DNA from: Burkholderia multivorans ATCC BAA-247
Lineage (GTDB): Bacteria; Pseudomonadota; Gammaproteobacteria; Burkholderiales; Burkholderiaceae
DNA length: 64,000 bases
Direction: 5' to 3'
Assembly (NCBI RefSeq): GCF_000959525.1
Contig: NZ_CP009832.1
Location: 2,790,001-2,854,000, forward strand
The notes under the pieces are model-generated. The model did not search any database. It was not told the origin of the DNA and saw nothing but the letters and a program-made list of their open reading frames with translations. The position numbers were made by a program, and so were the translations under genes. This document shows, in pieces, positions 8,877 through 16,328 of this stretch (the stretch's first letter is position 1; each line of letters opens with the position of its first letter).

Positions 8877-9773
8877 ATGGAACCGCTGACCGATCCCGCG
8901 TCGACGTCGCTCGACATTGCGCTGCTGCGCACCTTTCTCGAAGTCGTCGACAGCCGCGGCTTCGCGCCGGCCGCCGAACGGCTTGCGCTGACGCCGTCCG
9001 CGGTCAGCGGCCACATCAAGCGGCTCGAACAGGCGGCCGGTACCGTGCTGCTCGCACGCACCACGCGGCGGATCGCGCTCACGCCGGCCGGCGACACGCT
9101 GTACGCGTATGCGCGCAACATCGTCGACATGGAGCGCGAGGTGCGCGCGCGCCTGCGCGGCGCGCCCGCACACGGGCGGCTGCGCGTCGGCGCGTCCGAG
9201 GACTTCGCAGCCGCGTGGCTGCCGCAGGTGCTGCGCGCGTTTCGCGATCGCGATCCGTATGCGTCGATCGAACTGAAGGTCGGGATCACGGCGTCGCTGC
9301 TGCGCGAGCAGGCGCTCGGCCGGCTCGACGTCGTGTTCGGCAAGCAGTGCCGGCAGGTCGAGGCGGCCGGCGAACTGCTGTGGGAAGAGCCGCTCGAATG
9401 GGCGTTCGCGGCCGACGCGACGCTCGATCGCGACCGCGAAGTGCCGCTCGCGTTGTTCCCCGAGCCGTGCGTGTATCGCGACGCGGCCGTGTCGGCGCTC
9501 GCCGCGTCGCTGCGCCCGTTTCGCGTGCTGTTCGAAAGCGGCAGCATGGCGGGCTGCGTGTCGGCCGCGCTCGCGGGCTTCGCGGTCACGGCACTCGCAC
9601 GCAGCCAGCTGCGCGCCGGACTGCGCACATGCGGGCCGGCGGACGGCCTGCCCGCGTTGCCGGCCGCGCGGTTTTACGCATTCGCGTCGAAACCGAACGG
9701 CGTCGGTGCGGCGCTGATCGATGCGGTGCGGGACACCGGTCGCACGCGGCAGTTCGCGGCCATGCCGCGCTGA
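8877..9773 (+). CDS. LysR-family transcriptional regulator
   Basis: A 298-residue LysR regulator starting MEPLTDPAS, with the winged helix-turn-helix at about residues 12-70 (FAPAAERLALTPSAVSGHIK). An ATG 15 bases upstream is equally possible; neither has a clear ribosome-binding site. It is divergent from the alpha/beta hydrolase with about 100 bp between, the usual LysR–target arrangement. The effector is unknown. Confidence 0.87.
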   Translation: MEPLTDPASTSLDIALLRTFLEVVDSRGFAPAAERLALTPSAVSGHIKRLEQAAGTVLLARTTRRIALTPAGDTLYAYARNIVDMEREVRARLRGAPAHGRLRVGASEDFAAAWLPQVLRAFRDRDPYASIELKVGITASLLREQALGRLDVVFGKQCRQVEAAGELLWEEPLEWAFAADATLDRDREVPLALFPEPCVYRDAAVSALAASLRPFRVLFESGSMAGCVSAALAGFAVTALARSQLRAGLRTCGPADGLPALPAARFYAFASKPNGVGAALIDAVRDTGRTRQFAAMPR

Positions 9774-9852
9774 ATGGCGTGATGCGGTGCGCGTGTTGCC
9801 GCGGGCATCGCGTCGCGTGTCGTATTGCGCCGGATCGTGCCGTACCGCGCCG

Positions 9853-10782
9853 TCAGTCGCGATCCGCGTCGGCGACACGCTCCGTCAGCGCATCGGCCAT
9901 CAATTCGCCGAACCACTCGACGAACGCGTTGAGCCGCCGCGACCGATGGCGGCGATGCGGATACACGGCCGAGACATCCATCGGCGCGGGTCGATGCGCG
10001 CGCATCACTTCGACGAGCGAGCCGCTCTCGAGCAGATGCGCGACGTCGAAACGCGGGATCTGGATCAGCCCCATCCCGGCGATGCAGCTCGCGATATACG
10101 TTTCCGCGTTGTTCACGACGACGCGGCTCGGCAGCGTCAGCGTGTGCCGGCCCGCGTCCGTACCGTACTCCCAATCGACCTCGCGCCCCGTCGTCGGCGA
10201 TGCATAGCCGATCGCCCAGTGTCCGTGCGCGAGCGCGTCGGGGTGCTCGGGCACGCCGTGCTCGCGCAGATAGTCGGGGCTTGCGCAGTTGATCAGCGCG
10301 AACTGCCCGAGCGGGCGCACGACGAGGCTGCTGTCCGCGAGCCGCCCGACGCGAATCGCGCAGTCGACGCCCTCCTGCACGAGATCGATCGACCGGTCGG
10401 TCGAGCCGAGCGACAGCTGCAGCTTCGGATGGCGGCGAAACAGCGCCGGCAGGGCGGGCGCGATCACGCGGCGCGCGATCCGGCTCGGCACGTCGACGTT
10501 CAGCCGGCCGATCACGTCGCGGTCGCGGCGCCGGAACAGCCGGTCGAGTTCGTCGGCTTCGGCCAGCAGGCGCCGGCCGCGCTCGAGCAGCACCGTGCCG
10601 TCGGCGGTCAGCTGCACCTGGCGCGTCGTGCGATGCAGCAGCCGCGTGCCGAGCGCCGCCTCGAGCTGCTGGACGGCCGCCGACACCGTCGCGCGCGGCA
10701 CGTCGAGCGCGTGCGCCGCCTTGATGAAGCTGCCCATCTCGGCAACCTGAAGGAAGATCCTGACCTGATCGAGCTTGTCCAT
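9853..10782 (-). CDS. LysR-family transcriptional regulator
   Basis: A 309-residue LysR regulator starting MDKLDQVRIFLQVAEMGSF. The helix-turn-helix contains ALDVPRATVSAAVQQLE. The effector domain follows the branch with RLNVDVPSR and ends in an Arg-rich tail (HRRHRSRRLN, then FVEWFGELMAD). An upstream in-frame methionine would add 60 residues without family resemblance. The gene follows the SDR at 10911 on the same strand but a terminator sits between them, so it is probably transcribed separately. Confidence 0.87.
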   Translation of the reverse strand: MDKLDQVRIFLQVAEMGSFIKAAHALDVPRATVSAAVQQLEAALGTRLLHRTTRQVQLTADGTVLLERGRRLLAEADELDRLFRRRDRDVIGRLNVDVPSRIARRVIAPALPALFRRHPKLQLSLGSTDRSIDLVQEGVDCAIRVGRLADSSLVVRPLGQFALINCASPDYLREHGVPEHPDALAHGHWAIGYASPTTGREVDWEYGTDAGRHTLTLPSRVVVNNAETYIASCIAGMGLIQIPRFDVAHLLESGSLVEVMRAHRPAPMDVSAVYPHRRHRSRRLNAFVEWFGELMADALTERVADADRD

Positions 10783-10813
10783 GTGGCTGCGTGCGCCGCC
10801 GGCGCCGAAAACG

Positions 10814-10843
10814 AAAAAAGGCGCGCGGGCATGCCCGCACGCC
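10814..10843 (-). terminator. Terminator of the SDR gene at 10911 (minus strand)
   Basis: Read on the minus strand, an 11-bp arm GGCGTGCGGGC and its partner GCCCGCGCGCC (one mismatch) enclose a 2-base loop, followed by a six-T run (complement of 10814-10819). Confidence 0.8.
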
Positions 10844-10910
10844 TCTCGATTGTCCACGCAAACCGCCCAGTATGGCGCGGCCGCGCGGTATCCGGCGCGT
10901 ACTTCGTCGC

Positions 10911-11684
10911 TTACTTCGTCGTATAGCCGCCGTTGATCAGGATCGTCTGGCCCGTGATCCACCAGCCGTCCGTCACGAGATGGCGGATGAACGGCACGAC
11001 GTCCTCGATGTCGGTCAGCCCCGTCTTGCTGAACGGCGACAGCGCGGCCGCCGTCTTGTGATACGCGACCGCATCGGCGCCTTCGGCCGGATAGAAGAAC
11101 GGCGTATCCATCGGGCCGGGACCGACGGCCGTCACCGAGATCCCGCGCGCGCCGTATTCCTTCGCGGCCGCACGCGTGAAGTGCTCGACGGGCGCCTTCG
11201 ATCCTTCGTACGCCGCATAGAACGGCGTGAACGCGCCGAGCAGCGACGTGACGAGCGTGACGAGCTTGCCGTGATCCTCGAGATGCCGGCCGGCTTCCTT
11301 GATGAAGAAGAACGCCGACTTGCTGTTCACGGCGAACATCTCGTCGTACTCGGCCTCGTCGATCTCGACGATCGGCTTCTTCAGCACCTTGCCCACCGTG
11401 TTGATCGCGATGTCGATCTTGCCGAAGCGCTGCTTCACGTCGTCGAAGAGCTTCGCGACCGCGGCGGCCGTCGTCAGGTCGGCCTGGAACGTGTCGGCCT
11501 GCGCACCGGCGGCGCGCAGCGCGGCGGCCGTCTCGTCGGCCTGCGCGCGCGTCGCCGCGCTGTTGTAGTGAATCGCCACGGCCTTTGCGCCGTGGCTCGC
11601 GAGATCCCGCGCGATCAGGCCGCCGAGGTTCTTCGCGCCGCCTGCGATCAGGACGACCTTGTCTGCGAGCGTGTGAGTGGCCAC
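10911..11684 (-). CDS. Short-chain dehydrogenase/reductase (SDR)
   Basis: A 257-residue SDR with an atypical cofactor motif GGAKNLGG (residues about 15-22) and the active-site pair Ser in LVTSLLG and Tyr-x-x-x-Lys in YEGSK. The start is the GTG at 11684, because AAAGGAGT lies 7 bases upstream, whereas the ATG 42 bases further up has no such site. The protein ends with a typical GQTILINGG segment. Substrate unknown; many close relatives are annotated only as SDR oxidoreductases. A minus-strand terminator follows. Confidence 0.86.
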   Translation of the reverse strand: MATHTLADKVVLIAGGAKNLGGLIARDLASHGAKAVAIHYNSAATRAQADETAAALRAAGAQADTFQADLTTAAAVAKLFDDVKQRFGKIDIAINTVGKVLKKPIVEIDEAEYDEMFAVNSKSAFFFIKEAGRHLEDHGKLVTLVTSLLGAFTPFYAAYEGSKAPVEHFTRAAAKEYGARGISVTAVGPGPMDTPFFYPAEGADAVAYHKTAAALSPFSKTGLTDIEDVVPFIRHLVTDGWWITGQTILINGGYTTK

Positions 11685-11858
11685 GGTTGACTCCTTTCCG
11701 GTTGAAGAAGCTCCGAGTTTAGGCATGCGCGCCGCCGCGGTCAGCCGGCCGCGGCTGGATGGATTATCCAGAAAAGCCGCCCAATCGCAGCAGGCGGCCG
11801 GCGGCGGCGCCGAACGGTGCGCGATCGCACCGACCGGCGCGGAAAAACGGCGTTGCGC

Positions 11859-12359
11859 TCAGCGCGCGTGACGCTGCGCGTCGATCTTGCCGAGCAGCCA
11901 TTGCATGCCCGCGAGATGCTGCTGATCGTGGCTGCACAGGTAATGCAGCAGCCCGCGTACGGTGAGCGGGCCGTAGCCTTCGAATTCGCCCGTGCGCGCG
12001 AACTGCTCCGGCGTGAGACGCGACACGATCTCGAGCGTCGTGCGGCGCGCGTCGCGAAACGTCGCGAGCACCTCCGATGCGTACGCGGCGTCGTAGCGCC
12101 GCTCGATCGCGAGCGCATCGCCGTCGACCGACACGAGCAGCGGCCGGTCTTCGTCGAGCATGCGCCGCAGCCGCACGTGATAGCCGTCGATCTCGATGTC
12201 GCGCACATGGCACAGCTGGCCGAGCGGCGAGAAGCGTTCGCTCGGGATGCCGGTCCAGTCGTCCGGCGTCCAGCGCGCATAGCCGTCCGGCACGGCCGCG
12301 AAGTGGGCTTCGAGCAGACGGGGGAAATCGGCAAGTGCATCGAGCGTCGTCGGGTTCAT
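11859..12359 (-). CDS. DinB/YfiT-like putative metal-dependent protein
   Basis: A 166-residue four-helix-bundle protein of the DinB superfamily. Three histidines are placed as expected for the metal site: the LCHVRDIEIDGYH region near residues 47-59 and SHDQQH near 145-150. DinB-fold proteins include thiol transferases and many uncharacterised enzymes; no specific reaction can be assigned. The start ATG at 12359 was chosen because the longer open frame upstream is a non-family Arg-rich stretch. Confidence 0.8.
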   Translation of the reverse strand: MNPTTLDALADFPRLLEAHFAAVPDGYARWTPDDWTGIPSERFSPLGQLCHVRDIEIDGYHVRLRRMLDEDRPLLVSVDGDALAIERRYDAAYASEVLATFRDARRTTLEIVSRLTPEQFARTGEFEGYGPLTVRGLLHYLCSHDQQHLAGMQWLLGKIDAQRHAR

Positions 12360-12415
12360 GCGAGCCTCCGGGTCGGACGAGACGATGGCGAACGCGGCGG
12401 TGCGCCGCGCGCTTC

Positions 12416-12790
12416 CTATTTCACGCTGAAAGCGTAGCTTCCCTGCGTGCGGTGTCCGTCGGTCGCGACGGCGACCCATTTCACCGTGTACGCGCCGGCG
12501 CCGAGTGCGCTCAGCGGCACGGTCATCCGCTTGCGGTCGCCCGCATCGACGCGGGCACGCCCGTCCGACACCGTCTTGCCGCCGCCGTCGACGACGACGA
12601 TCGAGCTGAACGCCGGTTCGAGCGTTTCGGTGAAGTCGATCGTCACGGCGGCCGGCGCGGCGGCAAGCACGGCATTGGCGGCCGGATCGCTTTTCGCGAC
12701 GTGCGCGTGCGCGAACGCAGCCGAGGAAACGGTTGCGGCAAACAGGACGGCGGCCGCGCGGCGGCCGAGCAGACGGGGATCGAAACGCAT
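12416..12790 (-). CDS. copC: Periplasmic CopC-domain copper-binding protein
   Basis: A 124-residue exported protein. A signal peptide (MRFDPRLLGRRAAAVLFAAT, cleavage after SAAFA) precedes the mature N-terminus HAHVAKSDPAA. The leading histidine is the usual Cu(II) ligand in CopC. A second histidine lies near the C-terminus in TDGHRTQGSYAF. There is no CopD membrane partner next to it, so it is a stand-alone CopC. It lies 56 bp upstream of the DinB gene on the same strand. A role in periplasmic copper handling is inferred from the family. Confidence 0.85.
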   Translation of the reverse strand: MRFDPRLLGRRAAAVLFAATVSSAAFAHAHVAKSDPAANAVLAAAPAAVTIDFTETLEPAFSSIVVVDGGGKTVSDGRARVDAGDRKRMTVPLSALGAGAYTVKWVAVATDGHRTQGSYAFSVK

Positions 12791-12888
12791 GGATTCTCGG
12801 TCGGGAGTGAACGAACGTGATGCGCAGCTTACCAGCGCGCACGGCTTCATGCCGGTGCGCGCGTGCCGCTTGATAGAATGCGCCCGCT

Positions 12889-13605
12889 ATGGATCTCGAA
12901 AGCATTCTCTACACGCAGGGCTTCGGCTCGCGCCGCCAGTGCCGCGGGCTGATCGAAGCGGGCCGCGTCGCGATCGGCGGCGCGCCGGCGACCGACCCGG
13001 ACGCCGAACTCGACACCGACGGCCTCGTCTTCACCGTGGACGGCACGCCGTGGCCGTTCCATGCGCGCGCGTACGTCGTGCTGAACAAGCCGGCGGGCTA
13101 CGAATGCTCGCGCGATCCGCAGCATCATCCGAGCGTGTTCAGCCTGCTGCCCGCGCCGCTGGTCGCGCGCGGCGTGCAGTGCGTCGGCCGGCTCGACCAG
13201 GACACGACCGGGCTGCTGCTGCTCTCCGACGACGGGCAGTTCGTGCACGCGTACACGTCGCCGAAGCGCAAGGTGCCGAAAACCTACGTCGCGACCGTGC
13301 GCCACGCGCTCGATGCCGCGCAGCTCGACGCGCTGCGCGGCGGCGTGCAGCTGCACGGCGAGCCGAAGCCGGTCGCGGCGGTCGCCGCCGACGCGCGCGA
13401 TCCGCATACGCTCGCGCTGACCGTCCTCGAAGGCAAATATCATCAGGTGAAGCGCATGGTCGCGGCGGCCAGCAACCGCGTGGAAGCGCTGCACCGCGAA
13501 AGCGTCGGCGGCCTCGCGCTGCCCGCCGACCTCGCGCCCGGCGCATGGCGCTGGCTGGGCCAAGCCGAGCTCGCCGCGCTGCGCAATCCCGTCAAAACCC
13601 TGTAA
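12889..13605 (+). CDS. rsuA: RsuA/RluB/E/F-family rRNA pseudouridine synthase
   Basis: A 238-residue pseudouridine synthase. An N-terminal S4 RNA-binding domain (residues 1-45, GSRRQCRGLIEAGRVAIGG) is followed by the catalytic domain with GRLDQDTTGLLLLSDDG, whose Asp is the catalytic residue, and GKYHQVKRMVAA near the C-terminus. Domain order and length match RsuA, which modifies U516 of 16S rRNA. Close paralogues exist, so the exact rRNA position is inferred. It has its own upstream region next to copC (divergent). Confidence 0.85.
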   Translation: MDLESILYTQGFGSRRQCRGLIEAGRVAIGGAPATDPDAELDTDGLVFTVDGTPWPFHARAYVVLNKPAGYECSRDPQHHPSVFSLLPAPLVARGVQCVGRLDQDTTGLLLLSDDGQFVHAYTSPKRKVPKTYVATVRHALDAAQLDALRGGVQLHGEPKPVAAVAADARDPHTLALTVLEGKYHQVKRMVAAASNRVEALHRESVGGLALPADLAPGAWRWLGQAELAALRNPVKTL

Positions 13606-13710
13606 GGGAAAATCCGCACGACCGTTCGCCCTTGCGCCCCACCGTGCGCGGCGGATCCCCCGCTATACTGAAATCACAAGCTGTACGAGCAGCGATGCAG
13701 GGGAGACGTC

Positions 13711-13887
13711 ATGCAAACCACTCAGTCATACGTGATGATCGCGTTCGCGATCCTTGGCGCCGTCGCAATCGGCGGATTGCTGGCCGCGATGCGCGCGAAG
13801 CACCGTTACCACCCGAACCTGATCGGTGCGCTGCTCGGCGCGCTGATGTGCTTCCTGCTGATCGAGGCGCTACCCGCGCTCACGTGA
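13711..13887 (+). CDS. Small two-helix membrane protein, function unknown
   Basis: A 58-residue peptide beginning MQTTQSYVMIAFAILG. It has two hydrophobic helices (about 8-26 and 38-54) joined by a basic loop (MRAKHRYHPN). The upstream GGGGAG and the spacing to ATG support translation, and a TATACT -10-like element lies at 13664-13669 without a convincing -35. Its last 18 bases overlap the end of the convergent epimerase gene. I do not recognise a family. Confidence 0.6.
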   Translation: MQTTQSYVMIAFAILGAVAIGGLLAAMRAKHRYHPNLIGALLGALMCFLLIEALPALT

Positions 13888-14901
13888 GGCGCCGCGCGGC
13901 GCCAGCGTTTGAAGGAAATCGTCTACGGTCGGATAGCGCAAGCTCACGCACAATTCGGCCTTGAGCCGCGCATTGGACAGGCGCCGCGACTCGCGCATGA
14001 ACGACAGCAGCGTCGGTTCGAGCTGCCGCTCGGCGTCCGCACGACTGATCCGCGGCGGCGGCGGCAGGCCGAACGCGTGCGCGACGCGGTCGAAATACTC
14101 CCCCATTCGCAGTTCGCTGTCGTCCGACGCGTGCACGACGCGCGCGGGCCGGCCGCGCTGTGCCGTGCGGCGCAGGATCGCCGCGAGATCGTCGGCGTGG
14201 ACGTGGTTCGTGTAGACGTCGTCGGCGGGCTCGAGCGCGGGCGTTCCGCGTTCGAGCCGCGCGAGCGGCAGCCGGTTCGCCGCGTAGATGCCCGGAATCC
14301 GCACGATCGATGCAAGCAGCACGCCGCGCACCGTCGCCGCACGCAGTTGCCGCTCGGCCGACACGCGCCGGAACGCGCGGGGATTCGCCGGGCGCAGCGG
14401 CTGCGTTTCGTCGATGCGCGCGCCGCCGCAATCGCCGTAAACGCCGGTCGTGCTCGCGTACACGAGCCGCGGCGCGCGAAGGCCGTCGGGTACAATACGC
14501 GCTTTGCGCGCGGGCGCCTGCAGCGGGCCTTGCGCGGCGCGCAGCCGGCGTAGCCGCCCCGTCGCGGGCTGCGGCAGGCGCCGCCGCGCAGGCATGGTCA
14601 ATGCGGCGACGAGCGCGCGCGTGCGCCGATCGTCGCGGCCGTCGGGCTGCGGCGGCGCGAGGTGCAGGATCGTCCGTGCGAGACCGCGGAGCCGGCGCAG
14701 CGTCCGCGGCCGGTCGAGGTCGCCGACGATCGGCGTCGCGCCGGCCGCGCGCAGCGCGTCGCGGCGGGCCGGATGGCTCGTCAGCGCGACGATCCGCAGG
14801 TCGCGGCGCGTGGCGCGCCATTGCGCGACGCACCGCAGGCCGACGTCGCCGCAGCCGACGACCAGCACGCGCGGCCGGCGCAGGATTCGAGTCGCGATCA
14901 T
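13870..14901 (-). CDS. NAD-dependent epimerase/dehydratase-like extended SDR
   Basis: A 343-residue protein. It opens with a Rossmann nucleotide-binding motif (VLVVGCGDVGLRC, about residues 12-24) and contains YASTTGVYGDCGG and a long C-terminal substrate domain, as in extended SDRs. The middle (about residues 85-150) is unusually rich in Arg, Ala and Pro compared with relatives, and there is no classical YxxxK at the usual place. The function is therefore uncertain; relatives are labelled sugar-nucleotide epimerases or simply SDR. It is divergent from the ferredoxin-reductase gene at 15008. Confidence 0.75.
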   Translation of the reverse strand: MIATRILRRPRVLVVGCGDVGLRCVAQWRATRRDLRIVALTSHPARRDALRAAGATPIVGDLDRPRTLRRLRGLARTILHLAPPQPDGRDDRRTRALVAALTMPARRRLPQPATGRLRRLRAAQGPLQAPARKARIVPDGLRAPRLVYASTTGVYGDCGGARIDETQPLRPANPRAFRRVSAERQLRAATVRGVLLASIVRIPGIYAANRLPLARLERGTPALEPADDVYTNHVHADDLAAILRRTAQRGRPARVVHASDDSELRMGEYFDRVAHAFGLPPPPRISRADAERQLEPTLLSFMRESRRLSNARLKAELCVSLRYPTVDDFLQTLAPRGASRERG

Positions 14902-15007
14902 GTTGGTTGCGAGATCAGTAGCCACCGTTGCGCGGCGCGCAACGGATTTGCATTGTAGCTGCCGTGTGCGACATGCACGGTCCCCACATTTTGTTCTAGT
15001 TGGTTCT

Positions 15008-16039
15008 ATGGCATTCAACGTCACTCTCAAGCAAAGCGGCCGGCAATTCCAGGTCGAGTCGGACGAAACCGTGCTGGCGGCCGCGCTGCGCCAGAACGTC
15101 CATCTGCCGTACGGCTGCAAGAACGGCGCGTGCGGCTCCTGCAAGGGGCAGATCGTGTCGGGGCAGATCGAACAGGGCCCGCATGCCGCGTCGGCGCTGT
15201 CGAACGACGAGCGCACGCGCGGCCTCGCGCTGCTCTGCTGCGCGACGGCGCAATGCGATCTCGAGATCGACGTGCGCGAGATCGCGGGCGTCGACGGCGT
15301 GCAGGTCAAGAAGCTGCCGTGCCGCGTCGCCGCGCTCGAACGCAAGGCCGACGACGTGATGGTCGTGAAGCTGCAGCTTCCGGCGAACGAGCGTCTGCAG
15401 TATCTCGCGGGCCAGTACATCGAATTCATCCTGAAGGACGGTTCGCGCCGCAGCTACTCGATGGCCAATGCGCCGCACGAGGAAGGCCCGGTCGAGCTGC
15501 ACATCCGCCACATGCCGGGCGGCAAGTTCACCGATCACGTGTTCGGCGCGATGAAGGAGCGCGACATCCTGCGCTTCGAAGGCCCGCTCGGCACGTTCTT
15601 CCTGCGCGAAGACTCCGACAAGCCGATCGTGCTGCTCGCATCGGGCACGGGCTTCGCGCCGATCAAGGCGATCATCGAGCACGTGAAGCACACCGGCATC
15701 ACGCGGCCGATGACGCTCTACTGGGGCGCACGCCGCAAGAAGGACATCTATCTCGGCGAGCTCGCCGAGCAGTGGGCGCGCGAGATCCCGAACTTCAAGT
15801 ACGTGCCCGTGCTGTCCGAGCCGGACGACGCCGATCAGTGGACGGGCCGCACCGGCTTCGTGCACCGCGCGGTGATCGAAGATCTGCCCGACCTGTCGGG
15901 CTACCAGGTCTACGCGTGCGGCGCGCCGGTGATGGTCGAGTCCGCGCAGCGCGACTTCACGCAGCACCACGGCCTGCCCGCCGACGAGTTCTACGCGGAC
16001 TCGTTCACGAGCGCCGCCGATCTCGCGCATCCGGTCTGA
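15008..16039 (+). CDS. 2Fe-2S ferredoxin–flavin NAD(P)H reductase (AscD/CDP-6-deoxy-glucoseen reductase-like)
   Basis: A 343-residue electron-transfer protein in three parts. A plant-type 2Fe-2S domain has cysteines in YGCKNGACGSCKG (about residues 36-48) and LLCCATAQC near 75-83. An FAD-binding barrel contains RSYSMANAPHE. An NAD(P)H domain contains LLASGTGFAPIKAI and ends in YVYACGAPVMVESAQ-like sequence. This layout matches CDP-6-deoxy-delta-3,4-glucoseen reductases and the reductase parts of oxygenases. No oxygenase or sugar operon is adjacent, so the partner is unknown. Confidence 0.85.
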   Translation: MAFNVTLKQSGRQFQVESDETVLAAALRQNVHLPYGCKNGACGSCKGQIVSGQIEQGPHAASALSNDERTRGLALLCCATAQCDLEIDVREIAGVDGVQVKKLPCRVAALERKADDVMVVKLQLPANERLQYLAGQYIEFILKDGSRRSYSMANAPHEEGPVELHIRHMPGGKFTDHVFGAMKERDILRFEGPLGTFFLREDSDKPIVLLASGTGFAPIKAIIEHVKHTGITRPMTLYWGARRKKDIYLGELAEQWAREIPNFKYVPVLSEPDDADQWTGRTGFVHRAVIEDLPDLSGYQVYACGAPVMVESAQRDFTQHHGLPADEFYADSFTSAADLAHPV

Positions 16040-16098
16040 GTCCGGCGCCGGCCCGCGCCGCTGCGCGTCGCGATGTCACACGCGTGGCATCGCGGCGG

Positions 16099-16128
16099 TT
16101 TACAGTCGGGCGCGGGATGCCTTATGCT
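16099..16128 (+). promoter_or_regulatory. Candidate sigma-70 promoter upstream of the aminotransferase gene
   Basis: TTTACA (16099-16104) and TATGCT (16123-16128) are 18 bp apart. Transcription would begin near 16134-16136, some 195 bases before the aminotransferase start and upstream of the terminator at 16264. Confidence 0.5.
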
Positions 16129-16135
16129 TGCGCAC

Positions 16136-16219
16136 ATGAACCGCTTCCTGTCCGCTCTCCGACGTCGCCGCTCGCCGCTCCGCCCGGATGCCGCCGGCTC
16201 GTCACGGACTCGCGCGTAA
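16136..16219 (+). CDS. Possible Arg-rich leader peptide (27 codons)
   Basis: An ATG at 16136, at or within two bases of the predicted transcription start, opens a 27-codon frame that includes an LRRRRSP stretch and seven arginines in all. Its stop codon falls inside the hairpin at 16214-16243. A leader peptide rich in the pathway's end product is what an attenuator in front of an arginine-biosynthesis-type gene would show. However, out-of-frame reading in GC-rich DNA is often Arg-rich, so this may be chance. No ribosome-binding site is present; it would have to be a leaderless start. Confidence 0.25.
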   Translation: MNRFLSALRRRRSPLRPDAAGSSRTRA

Positions 16220-16243
16220 CCCGCCCCGCTTCACCGGTTACGC
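16214..16243 (+). other. Hairpin spanning the end of the putative leader
   Basis: GCGTAACC (16214-16221) and GGTTACGC (16236-16243) form a perfect 8-bp stem with a 14-base loop. It contains the TAA stop of the possible leader peptide and precedes the terminator by 20 bases. Confidence 0.5.
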
Positions 16244-16263
16244 ACAAGCTGTTCGATCCACCA

Positions 16264-16287
16264 GCCACGGCATTCCGTGGCTTTTTT
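16264..16287 (+). terminator. Intrinsic terminator 42 bp upstream of the aminotransferase start
   Basis: GCCACGG and CCGTGGC form a perfect 7-bp stem around CATT, followed by TTTTTT. It is 225 bp after the reductase stop and just before the next gene, so it either ends the reductase transcript or acts as an attenuator for the downstream gene. Confidence 0.8.
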
Positions 16288-16328
16288 ATTGCCCGTTTCC
16301 GTTTCCACGTCCGCCGGAGTCTGCTGCC

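Noticed and set aside
16201-16207. GTCACGG as an antiterminator arm for the 16264 terminator
   Set aside because: It could pair with the right arm of the terminator, but a working antiterminator should capture the left arm; no upstream match to that was found within the transcript.
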